A DNA stretch of 64,000 nt, taken from positions 19,243,172 to 19,307,171 of the forward strand of contig JAQMRL010000015.1 of NCBI GenBank assembly GCA_035578175.1, written 5' to 3'. Position numbers and translations under genes: made by a program. The notes beneath the pieces are model-generated. The model did not search any database. It saw nothing but the letters and a program-made list of their open reading frames with translations, and was not told where the DNA came from. Positions 1 to 9,540 of the stretch are shown in pieces (the stretch's first letter is position 1; each line of letters starts with the position of its first letter). This stretch comes from Catonia carolina. Lineage: Eukaryota > Arthropoda > Insecta > Hemiptera > Achilidae.

Positions 1-659
1 ATTTAATAGCCACACCTCGAACAGATACTAAACATTTTGTATAATCGCAATACATTCTCGTTAGACATTACAAACAGATTTACAATAAAATTAAAAAGAA
101 AGAACATTTACCCGAAAAGAATATAATTTCATTACCGTGACAAACAATAACAATATAAAAATAAATTGAAAAATAAACGGAAAGTATCGACCAAGTTCAC
201 GGTTAAATTTTATAAATAAACTAATATAAAATAAAATAAATAAATATAGTCGTTATGTCTTTCTCTATCGAGCCAAACTTGACCGAGTAACTGATCGAGT
301 TAACGAACTTCTTCTACGTACATTCTAAATTTATAGGTTAGTTTAGATTCGACCGTATTAAACATACCTGTCAAAATAAAATATATTACTCCGCAATTAT
401 TTATATATTTCAGTTGATTTTTATTTAGAAACATTCATAACTTGATTTCAGTTCAATGTTAAACGAAAGTTATTTATGCGGCTGATTTATTTATTTACAC
501 TTTACTGAATACATAAATGCTACGTTAAGTAAAATTCGTATAACATACTAAATTTGTTATTTATAAAACTTAAATATTTTTATATATAAAAACAGGTTTC
601 CGTTTGTTTATAAGTTATCGGTGATCCATTCCGTAATGCGTAGAAAGTTAACTACTAAG
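1..659. other. A+T-rich spacer, no gene recognised
   Basis: Simple A+T-rich sequence with stops in all frames. I see no repeat family that recurs elsewhere in the window and no coding signal. It ends against the poly-T tract of the LINE that follows. Confidence 0.5.
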
Positions 660-1347
660 TTTTTTTTTTTTTTTTTAACTTTATTAGGAAAATTCACAAC
701 TGTATATAATAACAACGAGTGAATGAGGTGATTAAGAAATGGAATAAAATGCGCTTTAAGACTTAGAGGAGATCACCACTCAACAGTGGGCTCCAGCTGG
801 AAATGTCCTGTGGATGGATTAGATAATAGTGTATACTATCGGAAATTACTTATTACAAAATGATGTCCCTACTCCATCGTCGGTGTAGACGTCTGCGGGG
901 ATTCCCGGGAAGGTATGGTAGGTATAGGTTGCGTACAAGTTCGTTGCTATGATGTGATAATTTCATACGGAATCTTGTGTAAATTTTACGAAATAAGTCG
1001 TTCATGTACGGAATATTGAGGTCATTGTGCAAACAGTCATTGGTAACGTAAAAGGGAGCATTTGTAATTTGTCGTACGAGTTTTGACTGAAATCGCTGGA
1101 TTTTTGAAATTACGGATGCCTTAGCAATTCCATAGATTTGGCAGGCATACATCCAAACAGGCCGGAGATAAGCTTTATAAATAAGAAGTTTAAGATGCAG
1201 TGGTAATTTAGAGCGTTTAGAAAGTAAAAAGTAAAACCGTTTTCGTCTGTCGTCTAAAGTTCTCCGTTTAATATCTACATGAGTGTTCCACGTGAGCCGT
1301 CTATCCATGTATAAACCGAGATAGCGTACTTTTAAGTAAAATATTTT
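660..1347 (-). mobile_element. jockey-like LINE, 5'-truncated 3' end with poly-A
   Basis: A non-LTR retrotransposon 3' end lies on the minus strand. The open frame at 853-1308 (continuing in frame to about 1345) encodes the region after the reverse transcriptase palm, with the motifs VRYLGLYMDRRLTW, LRPVWMYACQIYG and RRRLHRRWSRD before the stop. This is the usual carboxy end of jockey-clade ORF2. Downstream comes an untranslated tail with AATAAAG, then an uninterrupted A tract (T 660-676 on the plus strand). Full elements run to several kb, so this copy is heavily 5'-truncated and cannot move by itself. Close relatives lie at 5406-6008 and 26540-27190. The target-site duplication is not clear. 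Confidence 0.85.
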
Positions 1348-1549
1348 TCATCTAACAAGCCGGCCGCGTTGGCGATGTTGGTAACGTGCTCGCCTCTCAT
1401 CACGCGGTCTTGGGTTCGAATCCCACTCGGGCATGGCATTTTTTCATACGTTACAAAAAATTCATTTCATCCTTCACCGTCTGCAATAGCAGCAATTTGC
1501 AAAACAGTCGGACGTTAAACCCAAAAAAAAAAAAAAAATCATCTAACAA
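1348..1549 (+). mobile_element. SINE-A, full-length tRNA-derived SINE with 11-bp TSD
   Basis: The body spans 1359-1538. The head has pol III-type boxes: TTGGCGATGTTGG as an A-box-like sequence and GGGTTCGAATCCCA as a near-perfect B box. The body carries CACCGTCTGCAATAGCAG, and the tail is GTTAAACCC plus A16. The duplication TCATCTAACAA is exact at 1348-1358 and 1539-1549, which shows target-primed insertion by a LINE machinery that recognises poly-A. Inverted copies lie at 21066, 38188 and 42536. Confidence 0.93.
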
Positions 1550-1591
1550 ACTCATCTAAAACCCTTCTAAGGAAAACTTATTTGTAAGAGA

Positions 1592-2400
1592 TACAGAAAA
1601 ATTTATCTATAGCGAAATTGAAGAGACCATGAGGTTTCGCCACTATAAAGAGAATTCCGTTATAGAGAGAGCGAGTAATTAATAGTGGGAGGGAAGTTGA
1701 AGTACTAATTTTTCTATACTACAAACTCATATAATGTGAACGGTGCATGCAATAAGTTTACTTTGAAAAACTACTGAATAGATTACTTTATGACGAATGT
1801 TTAATACAAAAGATTACTTTAATACAGTAAGATACTTAAATTACTTACCTAAAATGTAGGTTATTAAATTAACAAAAAATTTGGATACAAACAGCTAGTT
1901 TTATTAAATGTTGTGTCACTTATTTTGAACAATAGAATTTCAATTTTCTTATTGAATTTTTTTTCAATAATTGCAGTAACTGTAATTTTTGTTTGTTTGG
2001 TTTTCAATTCGTAAAACATGTCTTCAATCTTATTTTCAATGTTTAAAACTTGTAGATTTTTATCTACATTGAATCAATGACAGTGCGTACAAACAATACG
2101 AATAGCGTCTAGTGCCTGGTTTTTTGAAGGGGCACTATTTCTGTTTCCATTTCATCGTCATTTCTTTTTCTTCCTCGTTGTTTTGGGCTAAGACATTTTC
2201 GATTATTGCATCATCGCCAACATCTGCTGAAGTAGCTAAGTCATTGTCTGCCCCTATACATTCGTCTAAATCCTGAAGATATTTTTTAGACGCTATAGAG
2301 AGAGTTAAATACATTACCGTAATATACGAAAGGGTCGGGGTCGGCAAATAAATAAAATGCCGCTAAAAAGAGATTTCTGCAATAGAGAGATTTTACTGTA
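1592..2400 (-). mobile_element. pogo/Tigger-like DNA transposon, internally deleted
   Basis: The element occupies 1594-2398 and is flanked by TA on both sides. The ends form imperfect TIRs: CAGAAAAATTTATCTATAGC at the left and, read inward from the right, CAGTAAAATCTCTCTATTGC. These resemble pogo/Tigger termini. On the minus strand, from 2347 down to about 1930, shifted frames translate to an acidic segment (DLATSADVGDD, NNEEEKE), then ALDAIRIVCTHCH and NKIEDMFYELKTKQTKIT, which is the style of Tigger transposase carboxy ends. The N-terminal HTH and the DDE core are missing between the right TIR and this tail, so the copy is non-autonomous. The superfamily call rests on TIR style, TA target and tail motif together. 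Confidence 0.7.
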
Positions 2401-2456
2401 TATATCATCTTCAAAAAGGTTTCATAAAGAAATGGAATGACAAATAAAAAATTTTG

Positions 2457-2850
2457 GTCTTATAGTGTTGTTTAGGTCATCAGCTGAAAGGCTGGTTTGA
2501 ACCTGTAGATGTTTTAATAAGTAAAACGAGGAGTGAGGTGGTTTGCCATTGCATCCCTCACTGATTTGAAAAGTATGCTTATCAGCATGCCAGGCCCTCT
2601 AAAAAGCACATATTTTCCACTCTGCAAATTGTCCACAGGGTCTGGTGTATAATAAATTCATGTTTTTCAGAGGATATAACTGTGATTAATATTTTTTACA
2701 CCTCTACTTCTTCTGTTCTTAAATGATTCACTCATTTAATTAGCTAACCATGTGATAAGAAACAACTATTTTTTGTAGCCCTTCAACTTACAGATTGAGT
2801 GCAAATAATTTAACACTCCATCTGTCTATTATGGCTATAGTCTTATAGTG
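2457..2850 (-). mobile_element. Family C SINE with 11-bp TSD
   Basis: A near full-length C element occupies 2468-2839, inverted. Its 3' end (rc of GTTGTTTAGGTCATCAGC) is at the left and its 5' end is at the right. The duplication GTCTTATAGTG is exact at 2457-2467 and 2840-2850. Confidence 0.9.
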
Positions 2851-3512
2851 AATGGGTGCAAAAAAAGTATTTGAAACACCCTTTTTTTATTACATCCTAA
2901 TTTTTTTAGAAACTGTTTGTTCAATAATAAAGAACAACATGGTGGGTGTCTCGAAAAATTCAAATCCAAAAGTTGTAACTGTTGGAAATCAAAGAACTTT
3001 CTGTGTAACATAGGATACAATGATGTTACTTAGTTTTTATATTTTGATGAATCAATTTCTGATTTGAAAATTGAAGTCATCTTCTTTTCATAGCTTGGTA
3101 AAGCTATTCTTACATCTATTCTATGCATCTATTTTACAACCTATTGTATACAATGTATTATATTAAGCAGTCAGGCGTTAAGTACGGTACAATACTAGCT
3201 TACAATAAAACACGATCCTTTTTCCTGTGGTTTGTTTTTCAAAATTTTTGAAAATTATTTACAGAAAAGATATCCAAAAATAATTTTATTTCCGATTTCT
3301 ACATAGAAAGATATGTAGGCCTAAACCTTTCTAAAACCAAAATAATCGTACTATTTTGTGTAAGAAATAGATTTTACCTACTTTTTCTTATAACACATAT
3401 TCAGGTATTCTCAAGTTGTATTTCTCCCGTTAATTGAAGTACTCTAATTTCATTTATTATTAATCTAAGTTCAATAATTAATTATTAATTGTGTGAATAA
3501 ATAATTGTTATA
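2851..3512. other. A+T-rich spacer
   Basis: No recognisable gene. One 61-codon open frame on the minus strand (2835-3020) overlaps the edge of the C element, has no family features and is judged to be chance. Confidence 0.4.
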
Positions 3513-3597
3513 AGTTTAAAGAAGATCTTTAAACTTCTAACAAGTTTAAGTTTAAGTTTAAAGAACAAGTTTAAGTTTAAAGAAGATCTTTAAACTT
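3513..3597. repeat. Two copies of a 25-bp palindrome separated by AAGTTT repeats
   Basis: The arms AAGTTTAAAG and CTTTAAACTT enclose AAGAT. The palindrome occurs at about 3513-3537 and again at 3573-3597, joined by an (AAGTTT)n-like stretch. It lies just upstream of an LTR-like 3' end, so it may be part of that LTR. Confidence 0.7.
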
Positions 3598-3599
3598 AT

Positions 3600-3652
3600 T
3601 TGTGATTTATTATACCCAGATCCCGAACGACCCTAGGTATAATTGTTACAAT
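3600..3652 (+). mobile_element. LTR-like 3' end fragment
   Basis: The stretch CCCAGATCCCGAACGACC followed by TGTTACAATATT closely matches the end of the LTR-like segments at 30123-30825 and 31859-32943, which read CCTAGATCCCGAAACGGACC and then TGTCACAATAT. I cannot define its 5' boundary, and no polyprotein lies nearby. Confidence 0.45.
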
Positions 3653-4187
3653 ATTAAATACTCGCGAACGTGCAATTACAGTACCTAACATGTAGCTACA
3701 GTAATAAAATCACATAATATTTTACGTGCATAAAAAATTCAAATTCGAAAATTTTAAATAAGAAAACAAAACATAACATAAAATAATAAAAATTAGATAA
3801 CACATCTTAAATATGCAAAAAAAAATAAAAAAATATGTATATACATAATTTTAATAAGAAAAATTACCTAATAATAATCTACATATGAAATAAAAACCAC
3901 CTACTGAGAAACAAATTAAAAATAAATTAAATTACAAACAAAACAAATATTTAATTTAGATATATTAATACGCACGTACCAGACAAATGAAAATAATATT
4001 ATAATAAAAAAATAAATAATAAGAAAAACAAAAATATATTATTGTAAAGAAATACAAGTTAAAGAACACGTAGGAATAATAGTAATGTTAACATGTTACA
4101 CCATGTAGAATAATATTCATATAAGTGAACCATATAAGTTCACTTTCTCTAGAAAAAAGTACATTACATTAATTATGTAAATATATA
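3653..4187. other. A+T-rich spacer
   Basis: Mostly A-rich sequence with many ATAAATA stretches. I see no coding or structured feature. Confidence 0.5.
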
Positions 4188-5138
4188 GGGTGATTCAAAA
4201 AGAGCGCCGGTTTTGATATATCAAATTAAGAGATTTATTTTATTGAAAAACTGAAAATAAATACATCAACAAGTTCATCTTACCTTCCGATTTCATGTAT
4301 GAAAAATGATGTCATGCATGTGTCCTCCTCTACTGCGCTGGCACGCATCAACTCTGTCCATGAAATTGGATATTACTGCACGACAAGTTTCGACTTCCAT
4401 TTGCCCGATAACCCGTCGAATTTCCTCCTTCAAGTCATTGATGTTTCGGGGTTTATTGGCATACACCAATGACTTCAGATGACCCCAAAGATGAAAGTCA
4501 CAAGGCATCAAGTCACACGACCTTGGTGGCCATTGATGGTCGGAATTACGAGAAATGATGCGATCCTGGAACCGTTCACGGAGGAACAACATTGTTTCTC
4601 GTGCAGAAACTGAATTCTATACGGGTGATATTGGAGATCGTACCGAAGAATTCTCCGTACAGAAGAACATTGTAAACCCAATTGTTGAGAACGGCGACGT
4701 ATTGATTTTGCTGGGCTAACAGCCACACTGTCACGAACCAACGCAACGTTCTGCTCAGTTCGGCCAGAACGACGACGTCCAGAACTTTTAAGGTCGACTG
4801 TTGAACCCGTCTCAAAAAAACTTTTTCATGAGCCTGCGAACTGTTGATTCATTCGGTGCTTCATTACGTCCTAGAGTACCGCGAAGTCGCCTGACAGTAG
4901 CCGCATAACTCTCTCCACTCTGGTAAAATGTTTTGACGATTAACACTCGTTGTGCAATAGTAAACTTCTCCATGGTTAGACACAGACTGCGAGAGTACTA
5001 CACTGCGAACAAGAGAAACTACAACTGAATCGTCAATCGGAATGTTCTCCGAAATAGAAATGAGGTCTAACAATGTTACCAACCGATAAACAAAAATTTA
5101 CCAGCCGTTTAAAAACCGGCGCTCTTTTTGAATCACCC
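4188..5138 (-). mobile_element. Mariner/Tc1-superfamily element, 951 bp with 27-bp TIRs
   Basis: The two ends are identical over 27 bp in inverted orientation (4188-4214 and 5112-5138), beginning GGGTGATTCAAAAAGAGCGC. The flanks are TA-rich, as expected for a TA target. The interior encodes two ends of a transposase with the middle lost (see the pseudogene at 4290-4973). Identical TIRs suggest a fairly recent insertion, or mobilisation in trans by a full-length relative. Confidence 0.93.
4290..4973 (-). pseudogene. Mariner-like transposase with catalytic core deleted
   Basis: Starting at the ATG at 4973, the reading runs MEKFTIAQRVLIVKTFYQSG, then STVRRLMKKFF. A one-base frameshift follows, then SGRRRSGRTERNVALVRDSV and SIRRRSQQLGLQCSSVRRIL. 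This is the paired helix-turn-helix DNA-binding region of this transposase family. Soon after HPYRIQ the sequence reaches the carboxy part: WPPRSCDLMPCDFHLWGHLK, VYANKPRNINDLKEEIRRV and the terminal HDIIFHT stop. The CDLMPCDF block normally carries the third catalytic acidic residue. The segment holding the first two is absent, which explains the 951-bp length against about 1.3 kb for complete relatives. The protein is therefore inactive. Confidence 0.88.
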
Positions 5139-5371
5139 GTTATATAACAAATAACAATAATAATAAAAAAATAATAAAACTAATAGATATGATTTTAGTG
5201 AAAGCATTTTCATTGTGGTTTTATTAGTATTATACACCAAATAATCAGCTGTTATTTTTTTATTTTATGCTTGTAATGTTTTTGTAAAAGAATTCAATAA
5301 CTGTACTGTAAATATTCTACGATGTTATTACAATGAAAATATACGATATAATATTATAGTTTGATTTTTTT

Positions 5372-5405
5372 GGGACGAAGGTTCCTGGTTCATATTCTTG
5401 TAAAT
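5372..5405 (+). mobile_element. SINE-B, left part, split by a LINE
   Basis: GACGAAGGTTCCTGGTTCAT matches the B-box region of SINE-B at 19921-20267. The element resumes at 6011 after the LINE insertion. Confidence 0.75.
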
Positions 5406-6010
5406 GACTAACTTGGAGCACACATATCAAACGGAAACGTTTATTACTAAATTCCCGACTTAAACTTCTATATTCCTTACTTCACAAACGATCAAAATTA
5501 CCAAAGGCACAAAAATTACGCATCTATTGTTCTCTTTTGAAACTTATATGGACCTACGGGTCTCAAATTTACCGTTCAACCAAACCCTCTAACTTGTAAC
5601 GAATTCAAGCATTCCAGTCAAAAACATTACGCTTTATAGCAAAAGCACCTCTTTACGTTAGCAAAAAAACCTTATTTAAAAAAAACCACACAGATTTAAA
5701 AACAACACTTGTACAAAATTTCATCAAATACCTATAGAAACGGTTTTACGACAAGTAACACGAACACGAGAACTCACTGGTGCGTTCATTTTCCACCTTC
5801 CATTTACCTGATAATCCTCCTAGACGCCTTAAAAGACGCTGGAGTAGAGACCTGCTAATTTGATATACAAATTTCATTCTTGGGGAGGCACCAATGAGGG
5901 CCCTACCCCTCTTATGCCTATCATGTCATCTGCATTATTATCTTAATCATCACATTAGCTTGTTGTAAAATTTTACAGTTGTAAATAAAGAATTAAAGAG
6001 GAAAAAATAC
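5406..6010 (+). mobile_element. jockey-like LINE 3' end inserted in SINE-B
   Basis: This is nearly the same sequence as the minus-strand LINE at 26540-27190, but several frameshifts and stops break the reading frame. Recognisable pieces are CTAACTTGGAGCACACATA (the LTWSTH region), the WTYGSQIY region, and RRLKRRWSRDLLI just before the stop near 5862. The 3' UTR ends in TGTAAATAAAGAATTAAAGA and a short A-rich tail. The flanks ATTCTTGTAAATG (5393-5405) and ATTCTCGTAATTG (6011-6023) are an imperfect 13-bp target duplication lying inside SINE-B sequence. Confidence 0.85.
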
Positions 6011-6256
6011 ATTCTCGTAATTGCAGTTACTTTTATACAGATTTGAATAATAGACAGTGTTTAGGGGTGTACTTTGATGGTTGGGGTTCAATTAACTATA
6101 CTCTCTGAGGAATGGGCGACCTGGGTCTGTACAACACTACAACTCATTTACACGTCATCCTCATTGGGTCATGGGGTTGTTTATTGTTCTGAACTGAACA
6201 GATTGTAACGTAGACTACACACATTTTTTTTGTTTTTTTTTTTGTTTTTTTTTTTG
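6011..6256 (+). mobile_element. SINE-B, right part
   Basis: This carries the B body: TACTTTGATGGTTGGGGTTC, GGTCTGTACAACACTAC, CATTGGGTCATGGGGTTG and GAACAGATTGTAACG. It ends in an odd T-rich tract interrupted by G (6222-6256) instead of the A-rich tail of other B copies. Confidence 0.8.
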
Positions 6257-6687
6257 AATAACTGTAAATCTACGATCTGCTCTCATAGAACAATGAGTAG
6301 ATGTGTTGTAAGGATAAATCTTGAGTAAGTAATACCCCTTGGTATTACTCTATAAAATTTCCCATTTTGTTGAAGTGATCTTGCGATCGTAAAATAAATT
6401 ACACAATCACATATTAAAATAAATCTGTAGGGTGTAGTCTGCATAGTCTTCTGTGTGTTCCACTGTTGTCTAGGAGATTGATGGCTTCTGGATTCTGGTG
6501 ATTTTCAAGTCTTGTTTGGTAACTGGTGCAAAATTTCTGTATAGCTTCGTGTACCGTGGGAGTGTTCGTGTAATATAGTGTTGGATATGTACCAAGGTGA
6601 GTCCATGATGTTTCGAAGTATTTTTGACTGAAACATTAGGGATTAAAAAATATATATGATAGTAAACAGTATGAATAAAAGTTATAA
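6257..6687. other. Spacer with no recognised gene
   Basis: Moderately A+T-rich. A 148-codon open frame on the minus strand (6470-6916) runs into element D, and its start region has no domain features. I treat it as chance. Confidence 0.35.
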
Positions 6688-6950
6688 TCACTTGAGTCAC
6701 GAGTTTGCCCTTGTTTGCAACGAGGGGTAAAGGGGGAACAGCATCACTGCGCATGCGCGACTGCTTTAATTTCCGTACGACAAATATAACAACTTGTACT
6801 ATACCCAGAGCATATTGTACAGTATATCGCAGAATCTTTTGTTGGTTAACTTTACGAATATAACTGTTTGTTAACGTAAACAAAAATGTCGGTTTCTCGA
6901 AAACTTGGTCGAACACGATGCTAAACGAAATATAATATCTTCTTCTTTTA

Positions 6951-7193
6951 GTGCGCTATCCGTTTCGGATGTTGGCGACCAGCATGGCAATTCGCACTAT
7001 AAATACTATTATAAATATAATATACAATGTAATAAAATATTGTGAAGTTAAAGCTAAACAAAAATGCCTATTCGTGCCTCTTAACAAAAGCCGTGAGCGA
7101 GCGGCTAAATACTGTGATGTTTCTCTTTCCAAATTTCGAAAAATAAAGAAGGAAATTAAAGATGTGAAGAAGTTTCTTCAACAGTTTTGTTGA
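6951..7193 (+). pseudogene. HTH-domain ORF of element D
   Basis: This is an 80-codon frame in D copy 1, but comparison with the other D copies shows that the true start is probably further upstream, at a codon equivalent to 35881. There the protein begins MLVSRKRGRTIHSAERNTI. Copy 1 lost that start and is shifted. The shared core is a basic N-terminus, NVIKYYEVEAKQKCL, PLNKSRERVAKYCDVSLSTI and RNIKKEVKD, followed in copy 3 by an acidic stretch and GKKRKRLGR. This resembles DNA-binding heads of IS630/Tc1-type transposases, or a stand-alone DNA-binding protein. I cannot name the family firmly. Confidence 0.5.
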
Positions 7194-7236
7194 CACCTGG
7201 TAAAAAAAGGAAACGGTTAGGTAGATACTAGTGAGA

Positions 7237-7287
7237 CTGATAGCATAGCGTATAGAAGAGCGTCTCTTCTATACGCTATGCTGATAG
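7237..7287. repeat. 37-bp perfect hairpin insertion flanked by 7-bp direct repeats
   Basis: The arms CATAGCGTATAGAAGAG (7244-7260) and CTCTTCTATACGCTATG (7264-7280) are exact reverse complements around CGT. CTGATAG repeats directly at 7237-7243 and 7281-7287. The D copy at 46.4-47.5 kb lacks the hairpin at the matching point, so this is an insertion in copy 1. Confidence 0.9.
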
Positions 7288-7605
7288 TAAAGACGCCGGT
7301 GACAGTGATTCATTCGTAGAAAATTTTGTTCCTCTGGAATACGGTAATTGTTAATTACAGTAACTTAAACATTTCTAGTCATATAATTAAGCTATAGGCA
7401 ATATTACAGTCATATTTATTTCTTATAACATTTATGAAGAAAACATTTTCTCGGAATAAACCACAGCTTACAAAATGTATATAAAAACTTCACGGTAGTG
7501 AAATTTACGAATAGTGTCTCATTGTTGAGGTTGGCAGCACTTCAAATTTTCACTTCCCTTTTCTCACAGCCCATCCGTACGCGAAAGGCAATCTCGTGAC
7601 TTCAG

Positions 7606-7868
7606 GGTCTTATATCAATGTTTTTTTTTCTATCCGAGGCGGCGAGAAAACTCATGTCCACTTCCCCACAATGAAAAAATAGTCTTTCTTTCTCTTCAAG
7701 CGGGGATCCTACAGCTACTGCAGTATCCCGCACCTCAATCTTCACCTCGGTCTGTTCCACCAGTCCTTCTCCTCCAGCCCTCTTTGCCGCCAAAGCCTCT
7801 TTTCCCCTTCTTTTCAAGTTCCACAGGGTCTGCCTCTCTTGGCACCTGAAGAAGAAGAAAGCACATTT
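7606..7868 (-). pseudogene. Possible gag/zinc-knuckle-like remnant
   Basis: On the minus strand a charged, K/R/E-rich frame (MKRRGKEALAAKRAGGEG) runs into FFHCGEV. Allowing one frameshift, it continues as GHEFSRR and KKK. This loosely recalls a CCHC knuckle (C-x2-C-x4-H-x4-C), but a cysteine is missing. G+C is higher than in the surroundings. It is equally possible that this is an unrelated repeat. Confidence 0.2.
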
Positions 7869-8200
7869 TATTTTTTTATTTTATTATCTAATGTGTGTAC
7901 GTTGCAACCGGTTCAATTCAGAACAATAAGTTACCCCATGACCCAATGAGATAAGAATGATGTGTATGATGTGTAAATAAGGTGTAGTCTTGTACAGACC
8001 CAGGCCGACCCGTCCTAAGAGAGAATAGTTAATTGAACCCCAACCATCAAAGTACACCGGTAATCACTGTACAGTAATCAAATCCGTATGAAAGTAATTA
8101 CCTTTACTAGGATTTGAACCAGGAAACTTCGTCTCCGAAAATCAGCTGTCAAAGAGCTGACTCGCGGCGACGGCTTTATCCCTAAACCAACCCGGTGGAT
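7869..8200 (-). mobile_element. SINE-B, inverted, near full length
   Basis: Read on the minus strand it gives CCACCGGGTTGGTTTAGGGA (an A-box-like head), TCAGCTGATTTTCGGAGACG, TTTCCTGGTTCAAATCCTAG (B box), the body with GGTCTGTACAAGACTACACC, and GAACCGGTTGCAACGTACAC before an A-rich tail (plus-strand T/A run at 7868-7890). Confidence 0.88.
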
Positions 8201-8389
8201 AAAATGTTATTAAAATAATTTAATCGTATTTTTAAATGATGTCATTTAAGTGCCTTAACGTTTTGTTCATATAACGTCCTGTCTTGTTGCATTAAAACTT
8301 TCACGCCACAATCAATATTATGACATATAAACTCGAGAATTCTTCTAAGAAATGATATATAATTAACTGTAAAAATATTATTGTAAAAT

Positions 8390-8510
8390 ATTTTTTTAAA
8401 TTAAATTTTTAATTTTGTTTTTTATGTGTTTCAGGTATGTGATACGCTAAATACTACAGAAGAAATAACTCGCTTCTTTAAGTGGTAAAGTATATTTATG
8501 TTGCTTTTTG
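8390..8510 (+). repeat. Exon-like block T, copy 1
   Basis: A pyrimidine tract and TTTCAG are followed by GTATGTGATACGC, AGTGGTAAAGTA and a splice-donor-like GGTAAAGT. The same arrangement recurs at 36310-36430, downstream of another D element. The frame VCDTLNTTEEITRF here is VCDTQNTTEQIT in the second copy. It may be a downstream exon of a D-related gene. Confidence 0.4.
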
Positions 8511-8793
8511 TTGAAAGTTTAATTACCTATGATAGATCTAACGACTAAGAAAAAATAAAAAAAACAACTAGACTAACCAATAAAAACAGTAAATATTTCT
8601 AAAATAATTATTATTAAGTCTACCAGTAACTGTTATGAAAATATAGTGTATATTCGTAGATGAATACTTAATTCTAAGTGCTCAAAAGTCATTGCTTCTG
8701 GTTTTGCTTTAATCTGTTTTCCTAACACCCATGTTTCTTAGTAAATTCTTTTTAGGTTACTTGGCACCCTGATTTCACTCTCTGATACTCCCA

Positions 8794-9540
8794 CTGATTT
8801 CAACACAGTAATAAACGGAAATTAAACCGCCTCATTTTTCCTCAGAAGAAAATTTTGTGTGTTTATTACCTATTTAATAAAGTTATTGTACGTAAAACGT
8901 AAAAAATTTTGTTTCTCAATTTATTTTTTGAGTTTGACGTAGAATATCTTAGAAACTAAGAAAGGTAAAGTTCTGGGACTGTTTTATTTTATTTACCACC
9001 TCAAAAATTATAAGAAACATTTTTATTCGTTCCTTATCTTATGTTCCTGAAATTCCAAAAATCTTCATTTTACCCAGGATTCTAAATACTTCATACTTCT
9101 GATTTCAACACAGTAATAAACGGAAATTAAACCGCTTCATTTTTCCTCAGAAGAAAATTTTGTGTGTTTATTACCTATTTAATAAAGTTACAAAGTTATT
9201 GTACGTTAAACGTAAAAAATTGTGTTTCTCAACTTATTTTTTGAGTTTGACGTAGAATATCTTAGAAACTAAGAAGGGTACAGTTCTGGGACCTGTTTTA
9301 TTTCATTTAGCACCTCAAAAATTATAAGAAACATTTTTATTCGTTCCTTATATTATGTTCCTGGAATTCCAAAAATTTTCATTTCACCCAGGATTCTAAA
9401 TTCTTGGCGAAATCTTTCGCAAGCTTTAACTCGTTAACTACGTATTTCCGGACCTATGTTTATATGACATTTTTTTCATTATTTTTACTGATACAATGAG
9501 TTCAGAAAGCGCTAGTAACACTAACCGAAACACCCTGTAT
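8794..9540 (-). mobile_element. Family N repeat, copy 1, with internal 305-bp tandem duplication
   Basis: The right tip reads, on the minus strand, TACAGGGTGTTTCGGTTAGT, and the next 130 bp match the tips at 51946 and 61567 (AAACATAGGTCCGGAAATAC, AACGAGTTAAAG). The interior holds two units starting CTGATTTCAACACAGTAATA at 8794 and 9099, a period of 305 bp, diverged by scattered substitutions. No transposase is seen. The TACAGGG tip suggests a DNA element, but the far end is undefined. Confidence 0.65.

Larger units (their letters stand above)
6688..7605 (+). mobile_element. Element D, TIR transposon coding an HTH protein (copy 1)
   Basis: The left end reads TTGAGTCACGAGTTTGCCCT and the right end, reverse complemented, CTGAAGTCACGAGATTGCCT, giving TIRs of about 20 bp with few mismatches. 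The interior (6951-7193) encodes NVIKYCEVKAKQKCLFVPLN and SRERAAKYCDVSLSKFRKIK. The spacing (arginine-rich helix, then CDVSLSTIRNIKK in the other copies) looks like an N-terminal HTH of a transposase. No catalytic domain is present. Copies at 35281, 46389 and 62648 define the family. A 37-bp fold-back insertion sits at 7244-7280. Confidence 0.72.

Noticed and set aside
6470..6916. 148-codon minus-strand frame
   Set aside because: It crosses the TIR of element D and runs antisense to its leader. No motif is recognisable.
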